Origin: Rhodococcus sp. X156
Lineage (GTDB): Bacteria > Actinomycetota > Actinomycetes > Mycobacteriales > Mycobacteriaceae
NCBI RefSeq assembly: GCF_004006015.1
Contig: NZ_CP034766.1
Coordinates: 1,240,001-1,304,000, forward strand
Direction: 5' to 3'
DNA: 64,000 bases
Shown here: in pieces, positions 21,403 to 30,377 of the stretch
Position numbering within the stretch: the first letter of the stretch is position 1
Layout of the letters: the number at the start of each line of letters is the position of its first letter
Position numbers and translations under genes: made by a program
The notes under the pieces: generated by a model
The model's input: only the letters and a program-made list of their open reading frames with translations
Told to the model about the DNA's origin: nothing
The model's database searches: none

Positions 21403-23004
21403 ATGTCGCTGAACCTTGCCGACCTGTACGAGGCCGTCGCCGATGCCCTGCCCGACCACGAGGCGCTGATCTGCGAGGGCGACCGGCTCACCTACTCCGA
21501 CCTGGACGCCCGCGCCAACCGGCTGGCCCACCACCTGCTGTCGCTGGGCCTGCAGCCGGGCGAGCACGTCGGCCTGCACATGCGCAACCGCATCGAGTTC
21601 GTCGAGGCCCTGCTCGCCTGCCTCAAGGCGCGGGTCGTGCCCATCACGGTGAACTTCCGGTACACCGACACCGAGCTGAGCTACCTCTACGACAACGCCG
21701 CCCTGGTTGCGCTGGTGGTGGAGGCGGAGTTCGTGCCCAGCGCGGCCGCGGTGCTGCCGGCCGCGCCCGGCATCAAGCACGTGCTCACCCTGGACACCCT
21801 GCCGGCGGGCACGGCCCTGTCCGGGGTGGAGCACGCCGACTACCACCAGGCGGTGGCCGCCCAGCCGGAGTCCCGCGGGTTCGGCGAGCGCAGCCCCGAC
21901 GACCACTTCGTGATCTACACCGGTGGCACCACCGGCATGCCCAAGGGCGTGGTGTGGCGGCAGGAGGACTTCTACTACGCGGCGCTGGGCGGTGGAAACC
22001 ACGGTGGCGAGCCGCTGAACACGGTGGCCGAGGTGGTGGAGTCGGCCACCGCCAAGGCCGGCACCCTGAAGTTCCTGGTGACGGCCCCGCTGATGCACGG
22101 CGCCGCGGTGTACTCGATGTTCAGCACCTTCTACATGGGCGCCACGCAGGTGCTGATGAAGCAGTTCGACGAGCTCGAGGTGCTGCGGCTGGTGGAGGCG
22201 GAGAAGTGCAGCTCGGTGATGCTGGTGGGCGACGCCATGGCCCGGCCGCTGGCCGACGCCATCGCCGAGCACCAGGGCGAGTTCGACCTCAGCTCGCTGT
22301 TCCTCATCGGCTCCGGCGGGGCGCTGTGGTCGCGCAGCGTCCGTGACCAGCTCACCGAGCTGCTGCCCAACATCTTCCTGCTGGACAACTTCGGGGCCTC
22401 GGAGTCCGGCGCCGACGGCCAGGTGCAGCTCGGCGCGGACGGACACGTGCGGCTGCCCGCGTCCAGCCACAGCGTGGTGGTGGACGAGCGGCTGCAGCCC
22501 ATCGCCCCCGGCTCCGAGGACATCGGCTACCTGGCGCGGCTGGGCCACGTGCCGCTGGAGTACTTCCGCGACCCGGCCAAGAGCGCCGCCACGTTCCCGG
22601 TGGTGGACGGCGTGCGGATGTCGGTGCTGGGCGACATGGCGCAGGTGGAGGCGGACGGCACCATCGTGCTGCTGGGCCGCGGGTCGCTGTGCATCAACAC
22701 CGGTGGCGAGAAGGTCTTCCCGGAGGAGGTGGAGCAGGCGTTGAAGAGCCACCCTGCGGTGATGGACGCCCTGGTGGTGGGCACTCCGCACCCGCGCTTC
22801 GGCGAGCAGGTGTCGGCGGTGGTCCAGGTGCGCGAGGGCGAGCAGGAGCCGTCGCTGGAGGAGCTCATGGCGCACTGCCGCACCCAGGTGGCGGGCTACA
22901 AGGTGCCGCGCGCGCTGGTGGTGGCGCCGACGATCGTGCGCTCGCCCAGCGGCAAGGCCGACTACCGGTGGGCGAAGAAGACCGCGGCGGAGTCGCTCGC
23001 CTGA
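21403..23004 (+). CDS. Acyl-CoA synthetase (AMP-binding family)
   Basis: A 533-residue ANL-superfamily ligase that activates a carboxylic acid through an acyl-adenylate and joins it to CoA. The P-loop is YTGGTTGMPKG, and the hinge region GRGSLCINTGGEKVFPEEVE is followed by the C-terminal lysine in SPSGKADYRWAK. It is similar to mycobacterial FadD proteins, without enough signal to name one. GAAGGA precedes the ATG. The 209-base gap to the SDR start should hold the divergent promoters. It supplies CoA esters for the neighbouring crotonase, thiolase and SDR. Confidence 0.93.
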   Translation: MSLNLADLYEAVADALPDHEALICEGDRLTYSDLDARANRLAHHLLSLGLQPGEHVGLHMRNRIEFVEALLACLKARVVPITVNFRYTDTELSYLYDNAALVALVVEAEFVPSAAAVLPAAPGIKHVLTLDTLPAGTALSGVEHADYHQAVAAQPESRGFGERSPDDHFVIYTGGTTGMPKGVVWRQEDFYYAALGGGNHGGEPLNTVAEVVESATAKAGTLKFLVTAPLMHGAAVYSMFSTFYMGATQVLMKQFDELEVLRLVEAEKCSSVMLVGDAMARPLADAIAEHQGEFDLSSLFLIGSGGALWSRSVRDQLTELLPNIFLLDNFGASESGADGQVQLGADGHVRLPASSHSVVVDERLQPIAPGSEDIGYLARLGHVPLEYFRDPAKSAATFPVVDGVRMSVLGDMAQVEADGTIVLLGRGSLCINTGGEKVFPEEVEQALKSHPAVMDALVVGTPHPRFGEQVSAVVQVREGEQEPSLEELMAHCRTQVAGYKVPRALVVAPTIVRSPSGKADYRWAKKTAAESLA

Positions 23005-23046
23005 CGTCTGGTGCGACGACGCCAGCGCCTGCCGTCCGCGACCGGG

Positions 23047-23865
23047 TCAGTCCGGGCGGGTGCTCGGACGCAGCGGCACCACGGCCAGCGAGCCGTCGCC
23101 GGGGTCGAGCACGGTGAGCTCGGCCTGGTAGCGCTCCCGCAGCACGTCCGTGCGCAGCACCTGCGCGGGCGTGCCCGCGGCCACCGGCGCGCCCTCGTGC
23201 ACGAGCAGCAGGGCGTCGGCGTACTGCCCGGCCAGGGTGAGGTCGTGCAGGGTGGTCACCAGCGTGGTGCCGGTGGAGTGGCGCAGCTCGTCCAGCAGCT
23301 CCAGCAGCTGCTGGGCGTGGCCGATGTCCAGGCCGGTGGTGGGCTCGTCCAGCAGGAGCACCTGAGCCTGCTGGGCCAGCGCCCGGCCGAGCACCGCCCG
23401 CCGCCGCTCGCCGCCGGAGAGCCGGTCCAGCCGTCGCCCGGCGAGCGCGGTGAGGTCGAGCTGGGCCAGCACCTGTGCTGCCAGCGCGGTGTCGGCGGGG
23501 CGGTCGGCGCCCCGCATCGAGCGGTGCGGGACGCGGCCGAGCAACACGTAGTCGGTGACGGTCAGGTCCGCCGGCAGCACGGGCTCCTGCGGGGCGTAGG
23601 CGAGCACCTTGGCCCGCTGGCGGGGGTTCATCCGGCGCAGCTCGCGCCCACCCAGGCACACCTCCCCGGTGCAGGGCAGCAGCCCGGCCAGCGCGGCGAG
23701 GAGGGTGGACTTGCCCGCACCGTTGGGGCCCACCACCGCCAGCCAGGAGCCCGGCGGCACGTCCAGGTCCACCCCGCGCAGCACGGAGGTGGCGCCGCGC
23801 TGCACCCCGAGGTTGGTGGCCCGGATGCTGCTGGTGGTGGGCCCGGTGGGGCGCGGGCCGCTCAT
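23047..23865 (-). CDS. btuD: Vitamin B12/Fe-type ABC importer, ATP-binding protein
   Basis: A 272-residue ABC ATPase. It has Walker A GPNGAGKST, the LSGGERRR signature, Walker B VLLLDEPTTGLD and the switch histidine in TLHDLTLAGQYAD. This is the FecE/BtuD class that powers FecCD-type permeases. The open frame continues upstream inside the permease gene. ATG 23865 overlaps the permease stop (ATGA), so it is the last gene of btuF-btuC-btuD. The cobalamin riboswitch ahead of the operon makes a corrinoid the likely cargo. Confidence 0.93.
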   Translation of the reverse strand: MSGPRPTGPTTSSIRATNLGVQRGATSVLRGVDLDVPPGSWLAVVGPNGAGKSTLLAALAGLLPCTGEVCLGGRELRRMNPRQRAKVLAYAPQEPVLPADLTVTDYVLLGRVPHRSMRGADRPADTALAAQVLAQLDLTALAGRRLDRLSGGERRRAVLGRALAQQAQVLLLDEPTTGLDIGHAQQLLELLDELRHSTGTTLVTTLHDLTLAGQYADALLLVHEGAPVAAGTPAQVLRTDVLRERYQAELTVLDPGDGSLAVVPLRPSTRPD

Positions 23866-24914
23866 GCGGGGACCTTGGTGCGGCGCAGCAGCAGGGCGAA
23901 GAACGGTCCGCCCACGAAAGCGGTGACCACGCCCACCGGCAGCTCGGCAGGGGAGACCACCGTGCGGGCCAGCAGGTCGGCCAGCACCAGGAACGCTCCG
24001 CCGGCCAGCAGCGACACCGGCAGGATCACCCGGAAGGAGCCACCCAGCACCAGCCGCACCAGGTGCGGCACCACCAGTCCCACGAAGCCGATGAGCCCGG
24101 ACACCGACACCGCGGCTGCCGTGCCCAGCGACGCGGCCACCACGATGAGCAGCCGCGCCCGGCCGGGGCGGATCCCCAGGGTGCTGGCCTCGGTGTCGCC
24201 CAGGCTGAGCACGTCCAGCAGGCGCCCGCAGCCGGCGAGCGCCCCGCAGCTCACCCCGACGTAGATGGCGGTCTGCACCACCGCGCCCCAGCCCGGCGTG
24301 CCCAGCGAGCCGAGGATGAACGAGTAGATGGCGCGGATGCGGTCGGGGTGGGCGGTCTGCAGCGCCAGCTGCACCGCGGAGAGGAACGCAGCGACGGCCA
24401 CGCCGGCGAGCACCAGCACCCCGGGGCCGGACCCGGCCGACTGGCTCACCAGCCACGCCAGCCCGACCCCCACCAGCGCACCCACGAACGCCCCGGCGGG
24501 CACCGGGTCGATCGGCAGCGTGTCCGGCGTGACCAGCACGATCATCAGGGTGGCGCCCAGCCCGGCTCCGGCGGCGGCGCCCAGCAGGTAGGGATCGGCC
24601 AGCGGGTTGCGGAACACGCCCTGGAACGCGGCACCGCAGCAGGCGAGCGCGGCGCCCACCAGCACGCCCAGCAGCACCCGCGGCACCCGCAGCTGCCAGA
24701 GGATGGCGGCCTCGGTGGAGCTCAGCGGCGAGGTGCCACCGGTGACCTGCGCCCAGACCTCGCCGAACACCCGGCCGGGTCCCAGGTCCACGGCGCCGAT
24801 GAGCACCGCGGCCACCACGACGACCACCAGCCCCGCCACGGCGATCACCAGGTGGCGGGGCGTCAGGCGGGTGGGGGCGGCGACGGACACCGGCGAGCCG
24901 GGTGGGTGCGTCAT
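23862..24914 (-). CDS. btuC: Vitamin B12/Fe-type ABC importer, FecCD permease
   Basis: A 350-residue FecCD-family permease with about ten membrane helices. Family segments such as LLGVLVGAALACCGAAFQGVF near the middle of the first half, NPLADPYLLG and LIGFVGLVVPHLVRL are clear; the last is where the ATPase docks. ATG 24914 was chosen because the much longer open frame lies inside the antisense of the binding-protein gene. It starts 32 bases after the binding-protein stop and overlaps the ATPase start. It forms the membrane channel of the importer. Confidence 0.93.
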   Translation of the reverse strand: MTHPPGSPVSVAAPTRLTPRHLVIAVAGLVVVVVAAVLIGAVDLGPGRVFGEVWAQVTGGTSPLSSTEAAILWQLRVPRVLLGVLVGAALACCGAAFQGVFRNPLADPYLLGAAAGAGLGATLMIVLVTPDTLPIDPVPAGAFVGALVGVGLAWLVSQSAGSGPGVLVLAGVAVAAFLSAVQLALQTAHPDRIRAIYSFILGSLGTPGWGAVVQTAIYVGVSCGALAGCGRLLDVLSLGDTEASTLGIRPGRARLLIVVAASLGTAAAVSVSGLIGFVGLVVPHLVRLVLGGSFRVILPVSLLAGGAFLVLADLLARTVVSPAELPVGVVTAFVGGPFFALLLRRTKVPA

Positions 24915-24946
24915 TGCTTCGAGCGTCACTGCTCCGGGCGTCGCGC

Positions 24947-25900
24947 TCAGCCGGCCGACCGGGAGCGCACCGCGTCGGCGGCGGCAGCCAGCAGGTCCAC
25001 GGTGCGCGGGCCCCAGCGGGAGGCGAGGTCGTCGTCCAGCGCGACGATGCTGCCGGTGGCCACCGCGGTGGACCCGCCGAGGCCCGGGCGTGCGGCGTAG
25101 GTCTGGGCGTTGGCGTTGCAGCACTTGGTGTCGGCCAGGAACACCAGGTCGGGGTCGGCCTTGGCCAGGGCCTCGGCGGAGAGCTGCGGGTAGGCGTTGC
25201 CCGGCGAGCCCGCCGAGTCGGCGATGTTGGTCAGGCCCAGCCGGGCCAGCAGCGTGCCCACGAAGCTGGCCGAGGTGACGGTGTAGAGGGTGGGCTCGAG
25301 CTCGTAGTAGTAGCTCAGCGGTGTGGTCTGCTGGGGCACGCTGGCCACGATGTCGGTGACCTTCTGCTGCATGCCGGAGACCACCGCCTGGGCCCCGGCG
25401 GTGTGGTCGGTCGCGGTGCCCAGGGTGTTCAGCTGCGCGTAGGTGTCCTCCAGCTGGTCCGCCGCACCCAGCAGCAGGGTGGGCACCTGGGCGGTGCGCA
25501 GGCCGTCGACCAGGCCGTTGGCGTCGTCGGAGGCCACCACCAGGTCCGGCTCGTGGGCCAGCACCGCCTCCAGGTTGGGCGTGAACGCCGACAGGTCGGT
25601 GATCGGGGCGTCCGGGGGGTAGGTGGAGTAGGAGTCCACCGCGATCACCTGCGAGCCGGCGCCGATGGCGAAGAGCATCTCGGTGCCGGTGGGCGACAGC
25701 GAGACGATCCGGCTCGGCCTGGCGGGCACCGTGGCGTCGCCGTTGTCGGCCTGCACGGTCAGCGGGTAGGCGGTGCCGGCGGTCGGGGTCACCGGGTCGG
25801 TGCGCTCGGCGCCGCACGCGGTGAGCACCAGGGCGAGGGCGGCGAGCAGGGCCGCGAGCGCGGGCGCTCGACGGGCCCGCGGCGTGCTGAGGGGGGTCAT
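24947..25900 (-). CDS. btuF: Vitamin B12-type ABC importer, substrate-binding lipoprotein
   Basis: A 317-residue binding protein of the BtuF/TroA-like fold. The signal peptide ends in a lipobox, LTAC, with lipidated Cys29, so the protein is anchored on the outer face of the membrane. Family segments include RIVSLSPTGTEMLFAIGAG, DLVVASDD and DPDLVFLADTKCCN. The start is ATG 25900 with AGGAGAA upstream on the minus strand, and the cobalamin riboswitch ends 98 bases ahead of it. Iron-siderophore proteins share the fold, so the B12 assignment rests mainly on the riboswitch. Confidence 0.92.
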   Translation of the reverse strand: MTPLSTPRARRAPALAALLAALALVLTACGAERTDPVTPTAGTAYPLTVQADNGDATVPARPSRIVSLSPTGTEMLFAIGAGSQVIAVDSYSTYPPDAPITDLSAFTPNLEAVLAHEPDLVVASDDANGLVDGLRTAQVPTLLLGAADQLEDTYAQLNTLGTATDHTAGAQAVVSGMQQKVTDIVASVPQQTTPLSYYYELEPTLYTVTSASFVGTLLARLGLTNIADSAGSPGNAYPQLSAEALAKADPDLVFLADTKCCNANAQTYAARPGLGGSTAVATGSIVALDDDLASRWGPRTVDLLAAAADAVRSRSAG

Positions 25901-25998
25901 CGGGGCGTTCTCCTGAGAGCTCTGCCCAGCGGATGTTGTACCTCCGGCCGCGAGCGACCGGGCGACACTCCACCACTGCTGCGGGGGTGGTTGCGCAC

Positions 25999-26099
25999 CA
26001 GTGCCTCCTCGGCGACCTGGCTCACCATCCCCAGCGGGGGTGGAATCACAGTTGCGGCACAGCGCCGGGATCTCACCGGACTTCGCTACGGAGGCACTG
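25999..26099 (-). promoter_or_regulatory. Cobalamin (adenosylcobalamin-type) riboswitch
   Basis: The minus-strand RNA carries the B12 box core GCCGCAACTGTGA (plus 26046-26058). Before it is GTCCGGTGAGATCCCGG, matching the GGTGnnAATCC element, and after it GAGCCAGGTCGCC (plus 26011-26023), matching AGCCAGGAGACC. A perfect 10-bp closing stem (26090-26099 with 25999-26008) encloses these. In known examples, bound cobalamin shuts down translation or transcription of B12 uptake or synthesis genes. Here it lies directly upstream of btuF-btuC-btuD. The region from 26100 to 26229 must hold both its promoter and upstream pyk sequence. Confidence 0.93.
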
Positions 26100-26229
26100 A
26101 CCGGACGAGACGGCTCGACCAGCACAGGGACGCTAGCACCGGCCGGCACCGCGAACGAATCCGCGGCGACCCCGTGCCTGCGGTGTGGCCTAGGTCCCTC
26201 CACGGGGGTGAGCCTCGCGCGGACGGGAC

Positions 26230-26235
26230 TAGGCT
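26230..26235 (+). promoter_or_regulatory. Candidate -10 box for leaderless pyk transcript
   Basis: TAGGCT fits TANNNT and ends 6 bases before the pyk GTG. There is no ribosome site, consistent with a leaderless mRNA. Confidence 0.55.
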
Positions 26236-26241
26236 GGGCTC

Positions 26242-27666
26242 GTGAGTCGTCGAGCGAAGATCGTGTGCACCCTGGGCCCTGCGACAGACAGCCAGGAGCT
26301 GGTCCATGAGCTTGTCGAGTGCGGCATGGACGTGGCCCGGCTCAACTTCAGCCACGGCTCCCACGGCGACCACGAGCGGACCTACGGCTACGTGCGGGCG
26401 GCGTCGGACCGCAGCGGCCGCGCCGTGGGAATCCTGGCGGACCTGCAGGGACCGAAGATCCGGTTGGGCCGGTTCGTCAACGGCAAGGAGCTGTGGGCCA
26501 ACGGCGAAGAGGTCCGCATCACCGTCGAGGACGTCCCCGGCACCCACGACCGGGTCTCCACCACCTACTCCGAGCTGGCCAAGGACGCCCGCGCCGGTGA
26601 CCGGCTGCTCGTCGACGACGGCAACGTCGGGCTCGTGGTCACCGCGGTCGAGGGCAACGACGTGGTCTGTCGGGTGACCGAGGGTGGCACCGTCAGCAAC
26701 AACAAGGGCCTCTCGCTGCCCGGGGTGAACGTGTCGGTGCCGGCGCTGTCGGAGAAGGACATCGCCGACCTGGAGTTCGCCATCGACCTGGGCGTGGACG
26801 TGATCGCGCTGTCCTTCGTGCGCTCGCCCGCCGACATCGACCTGGTGCACCAGGTGATGGACCGCAAGGGCCGCGGCCGGCTGCCGGTGATCGCCAAGCT
26901 GGAGAAGCCCGAGGCCATCGACAACCTGGAGGCCATCGTGCTGGCCTTCGACGGCGTGATGGTGGCCCGCGGCGACCTGGGGGTGGAGCTCCCGCTGGAG
27001 CAGGTGCCGCTGGTGCAGAAGCGCGCCATCCAGGTGGCCAGGGAGAACGCCAAGCCGGTGATCGTGGCCACCCAGATGCTCGAGTCGATGATCAGCAACT
27101 CCCGGCCCACCCGCGCCGAGGCCTCCGACGTCGCCAACGCCGTGCTGGACGGCGCCGACGCGGTGATGCTCTCCGGCGAGACGTCGGTGGGTGCCCACGT
27201 GATGGCCACCGTGCGCACCATGAGCCGCATCGTGGAGGCGGTGGAGGCGGAGTCCACCGCGGTCCCGCCGCTGAACCACGTGCCCCGCACCAAGCGCGGC
27301 GTGCTCTCCTACGCCTCCCGCGACATCGGCGAGCGGCTCAACGCCACCGCCCTGGTGGCCTTCACCCAGTCCGGCGACACCGTGCGCCGGCTGGCCCGGC
27401 TGCACACGCCGCTGCCGCTGCTGGCGTTCACGCCGCAGCAGGAGGTGCGCAGCCAGCTGGCCATGACGTGGGGCACCGAGACGTTCATCGTCCCCAAGGT
27501 CAGCACCACCGACGAGATGGTCGACCTGGTCGACAAGGCGATGCTGGAGATGGACCGCTACCAGCGCGGTGACGTGGTGGTCGTGGTGGCCGGGTCCCCG
27601 CCCAACACGGTGGGCTCCACCAACCTGATCCTGGTGCACCGCCTCGGCGAGGAGGACCACGGATGA
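26242..27666 (+). CDS. pyk: Pyruvate kinase
   Basis: A 474-residue glycolytic enzyme that transfers phosphate from phosphoenolpyruvate to ADP. Landmarks are KIVCTLGPAT at the N terminus, RLNFSHGSH, VIAKLEKPEAI with the catalytic lysine, MVARGDLGVELPLEQVP and ATQMLESMI. The C-terminal allosteric domain is complete. The GTG has no ribosome site but a -10 box 6 bases before it. The tesB start overlaps its stop (ATGA), as in M. tuberculosis pykA-tesB1. Confidence 0.98.
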   Translation: MSRRAKIVCTLGPATDSQELVHELVECGMDVARLNFSHGSHGDHERTYGYVRAASDRSGRAVGILADLQGPKIRLGRFVNGKELWANGEEVRITVEDVPGTHDRVSTTYSELAKDARAGDRLLVDDGNVGLVVTAVEGNDVVCRVTEGGTVSNNKGLSLPGVNVSVPALSEKDIADLEFAIDLGVDVIALSFVRSPADIDLVHQVMDRKGRGRLPVIAKLEKPEAIDNLEAIVLAFDGVMVARGDLGVELPLEQVPLVQKRAIQVARENAKPVIVATQMLESMISNSRPTRAEASDVANAVLDGADAVMLSGETSVGAHVMATVRTMSRIVEAVEAESTAVPPLNHVPRTKRGVLSYASRDIGERLNATALVAFTQSGDTVRRLARLHTPLPLLAFTPQQEVRSQLAMTWGTETFIVPKVSTTDEMVDLVDKAMLEMDRYQRGDVVVVVAGSPPNTVGSTNLILVHRLGEEDHG

Positions 27667-28535
27667 CCGGGGTGGTCGCCCAACCTGAGCTCGACGAGCT
27701 GGTGCAGCTGCTCGACCTGGAGCGCATCGAGGAGAACATCTACCGCGGGGTGAGCCCCACGACGGCGCCCACCCGCGTCTTCGGTGGCCAGGTGGCCGGC
27801 CAGGCACTGGTCGCGGCCGGGCGCACCGTCTCCAGCGAGCGCCAGGTGCACTCCCTGCACGCCTACTTCATTCGCGGCGGCGACCCCCGCGTGCCCATCG
27901 TCTACGAGGTGGACCGGGTGCGCGACGGACGCTCCTTCGCCACCCGCCGGGTCACCGCGATCCAGCACGGCAACCCCATCTTCGCGCTCTCGGCGTCGTT
28001 CCAGGAGGCCCAGGAGGGCGTGGAGCACACCACGCCCATGCCCGACGTCCCCGCACCGGAGGAGCTGCCCTCCCTGCCGGAGCGCCTCACCGGGTACGAG
28101 GACCTGTTCGGCCCCCGTGCCACGCTGCGCCGGCCCATCGACATCCGCTACGTCAACGACCCGCCGTGGGTGCGCCGCGCCACCGGCGCTCGCTCCACCC
28201 GCAGCCAGGTGTGGATGCGCGCCGACGGGGTGCTGCCGGCCCAGCCGCTGCTGCACGTCTGCGTGCTGGCCTACGCCTCGGACATGACGCTGCTGGACTC
28301 GATGATGTCCGGCCACGGCCTGGCCTACGGCATCGACAAGGTGCTGCTGGCCAGCCTGGACCACGCCATGTGGTTCCACCGTCCGGTCCAGGCCGACGAG
28401 TGGGTGCTCTACGACACCGAGTCGCCCACCGCCTCCGGCGGCCGCGGCCTGGCCACGGGTCGGTTCTACTCCCGCGGCGGCGAGCTGTTGGCCACCGTGG
28501 TCCAGGAGGGCCTGCTCCGCGTCTCGAACCGGTAG
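27663..28535 (+). CDS. tesB: Acyl-CoA thioesterase II
   Basis: A 290-residue double-hotdog thioesterase that hydrolyses medium- and long-chain acyl-CoA to free acid and CoA. The N-terminal hotdog has FGGQVAGQALVAAGRTV and HAYFIRGGDP. The C-terminal one has SLDHAMWFHRPVQADEW and RGLATGRFYSRGG. Length equals TesB of E. coli and the mycobacterial TesB1 found after pyk. It is co-translated with pyk through an ATGA overlap. The following 87 bases hold a TAGTGT -10 box for the ABC operon. Confidence 0.96.
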   Translation: MTGVVAQPELDELVQLLDLERIEENIYRGVSPTTAPTRVFGGQVAGQALVAAGRTVSSERQVHSLHAYFIRGGDPRVPIVYEVDRVRDGRSFATRRVTAIQHGNPIFALSASFQEAQEGVEHTTPMPDVPAPEELPSLPERLTGYEDLFGPRATLRRPIDIRYVNDPPWVRRATGARSTRSQVWMRADGVLPAQPLLHVCVLAYASDMTLLDSMMSGHGLAYGIDKVLLASLDHAMWFHRPVQADEWVLYDTESPTASGGRGLATGRFYSRGGELLATVVQEGLLRVSNR

Positions 28536-28622
28536 GGCGCACCACCCCTCCGCCACAGCGCTGTTGTTGTCGGCGCCCGGGTGCATAGTGTGGCCCCACC
28601 ACCGGCAAGGGGGAAGGTCGCG

Positions 28623-29579
28623 ATGATTCACGCACGCGGGTTGGCCCGGTCGTTCAAGACCAAGACCGGGCCGGTGCAGGCGGTGGCTCCGCTGGACCTC
28701 GACGTCAGCGCCGGCGAGATCGTCGGGCTGCTCGGCCCCAACGGCGCGGGCAAGACCACCACGCTGCGGATGCTCACCACCTTGCTCGACCCCACCGAGG
28801 GCACGGCCACCGTGGCCGGTGCCGACCTGCGCGAGCAGCCCCGTGAGGTGCGCCGGCGCATCGGCTACGTCGCCCAGGTGGGCTCCGCGCCGGCGCCGGG
28901 CTCGCGGGTGGCCGAGGAGCTCGTCACCCAGGGGCGGCTGTACGGGCTGAGCCGGGCGCAGGCGCAGCAGCGGGTGACCGAGCTGCTGCCCCAGCTGGAC
29001 CTGGGAGAGCTGGGTGGCCGGGCGCTGTCCGAGCTCTCCGGTGGGCAGCGTCGCCGCTTCGACGTGGCCAGCGGCTTGGTGCACACCCCGGGGCTGATCT
29101 TCCTGGACGAGCCCACCACCGGGCTGGACCCACAGAGCCGGGCCAACCTGTGGGAGCACATCCGCACGCTGCGCGACGAGCGCGGGGTGACCGTGGTGAT
29201 CACCACGCACTACCTGGACGAGGCCGACGCGCTCGCCGACCGCATCCTGGTGATGGACCAGGGGCGCATCGTCGCCGACGACACCCCGGACGCGCTCAAG
29301 GCGGCCGTGTCCGGCGACGTCATCACCGTCAGCGTGGACGGTGACCTGGCGCTGGCCGAGGTGGTGGCCCGGGAGGCCATCGAGGTCCGGGAGGCGCGCG
29401 TGGAGGGGGAGACGCTGCAGCTGACCGTGGAGCGCGGCGACGTGGCGGTGGCCCCGCTGCTGCGCGCGCTGGACGCCGCCGACCTGCCCCTGCGCACGGT
29501 CACCGTGGCCCGCCCCACCCTGGACACCGTCTTCCTCACGCTGACCGGACGGTCGCTGCGCGAGGACGCGCCGGCCTGA
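28623..29579 (+). CDS. ABC exporter ATP-binding protein (DrrA-like)
   Basis: A 318-residue ATPase of the DrrA/CcmA type, which pairs with ABC-2 permeases to export drugs or lipids. It has Walker A LLGPNGAGKTTT, the signature LSGGQRRRFD, Walker B LIFLDEPTTGLDPQ and a C-terminal domain after residue 225. I chose ATG 28623, which has AAGGGGGAAGG upstream, over an earlier in-frame ATG inside the promoter. The permease gene follows 35 bases later. A TAGTGT -10 box lies about 30 bases before the start. The substrate is unknown. Confidence 0.92.
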   Translation: MIHARGLARSFKTKTGPVQAVAPLDLDVSAGEIVGLLGPNGAGKTTTLRMLTTLLDPTEGTATVAGADLREQPREVRRRIGYVAQVGSAPAPGSRVAEELVTQGRLYGLSRAQAQQRVTELLPQLDLGELGGRALSELSGGQRRRFDVASGLVHTPGLIFLDEPTTGLDPQSRANLWEHIRTLRDERGVTVVITTHYLDEADALADRILVMDQGRIVADDTPDALKAAVSGDVITVSVDGDLALAEVVAREAIEVREARVEGETLQLTVERGDVAVAPLLRALDAADLPLRTVTVARPTLDTVFLTLTGRSLREDAPA

Positions 29580-29614
29580 CGTGCTCCTGCTCCTGCTGAC
29601 CTGAGAGGACCCCC

Positions 29615-30376
29615 ATGCGCTCCACCCTCGACGCGACGTCCGTGGTGTTCACCCGGGACATGCGGCTGCTGCTGCGCAACCCGGTGTGGGTGTTCTTCGG
29701 GCTGGCCCAGCCCGTCCTGTTCCTGGTGCTGTTCGGCCCGCTGCTCACCAACGTGCGCGCGGGCGGGCTCGGCGGCGAGGCGTCGTGGTCGCTGTTCGTG
29801 CCCGGCCTGCTGCTGCAGCTCACCATCTTCGGGGCGGGCTTCGCCGGGTTCGGCATCATCCAGGAGATGCGTGAGGGCGTGCTGGAGCGCCAGCGGGTGA
29901 CCCCGGCGCCGCGGCTGTCGCTGCTGCTCGGGCGGACGCTGGGCAACACGGTGACCATCGGGGTGCAGGGGGTGATCCTGGTGTTGGTGGCCGTGCCGTT
30001 CGGGTTGCGACCGACCTGGGGTGGGGTGGCGATCACCCTGGTGCTGATCTGCGTGCTGGCTCTGGGGGTGTCAGCGGCGTCGTACTCGATGGGCATCATC
30101 CTCAAGGATGAGGACTCCTTCGCCCCGTTCGTGCAGGGCGTCTCGCTGCCCCTGCTGCTGCTGTCCGGGGTGTTCCTGCCGATGTCGCTGGCGCCGGGCT
30201 GGCTGGAGAACCTGAGCAGGATCAACCCGCTGGTGTACCTGGTGGACGCGGCGCGCTCGCTGTTCCGCGGCGAGCTCTCCGGCGGCACGGTGACGACCGG
30301 AGTCATCGTCACCGTGGTGCTCACCGCGCTGCTGGCCTGGTGGGGGACGCGCACCTTCCAGCGGATGTCCGCCTGA
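29615..30376 (+). CDS. ABC-2 type exporter permease (DrrB-like)
   Basis: A 253-residue membrane protein with six hydrophobic segments, partner of the preceding ATPase. The N-terminal FTRDMRLLLRNPVWVFFGLAQPVLF and the GVFLPMSLAPGWLENLSRINPLVY region are typical of DrrB/ABC-2 permeases. GAGAGGA precedes the ATG. Its TGA ends one base before the stop codon of the convergent DUF4352-like gene. Together the pair should export a hydrophobic compound. Confidence 0.92.
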   Translation: MRSTLDATSVVFTRDMRLLLRNPVWVFFGLAQPVLFLVLFGPLLTNVRAGGLGGEASWSLFVPGLLLQLTIFGAGFAGFGIIQEMREGVLERQRVTPAPRLSLLLGRTLGNTVTIGVQGVILVLVAVPFGLRPTWGGVAITLVLICVLALGVSAASYSMGIILKDEDSFAPFVQGVSLPLLLLSGVFLPMSLAPGWLENLSRINPLVYLVDAARSLFRGELSGGTVTTGVIVTVVLTALLAWWGTRTFQRMSA

Positions 30377-30377
30377 G

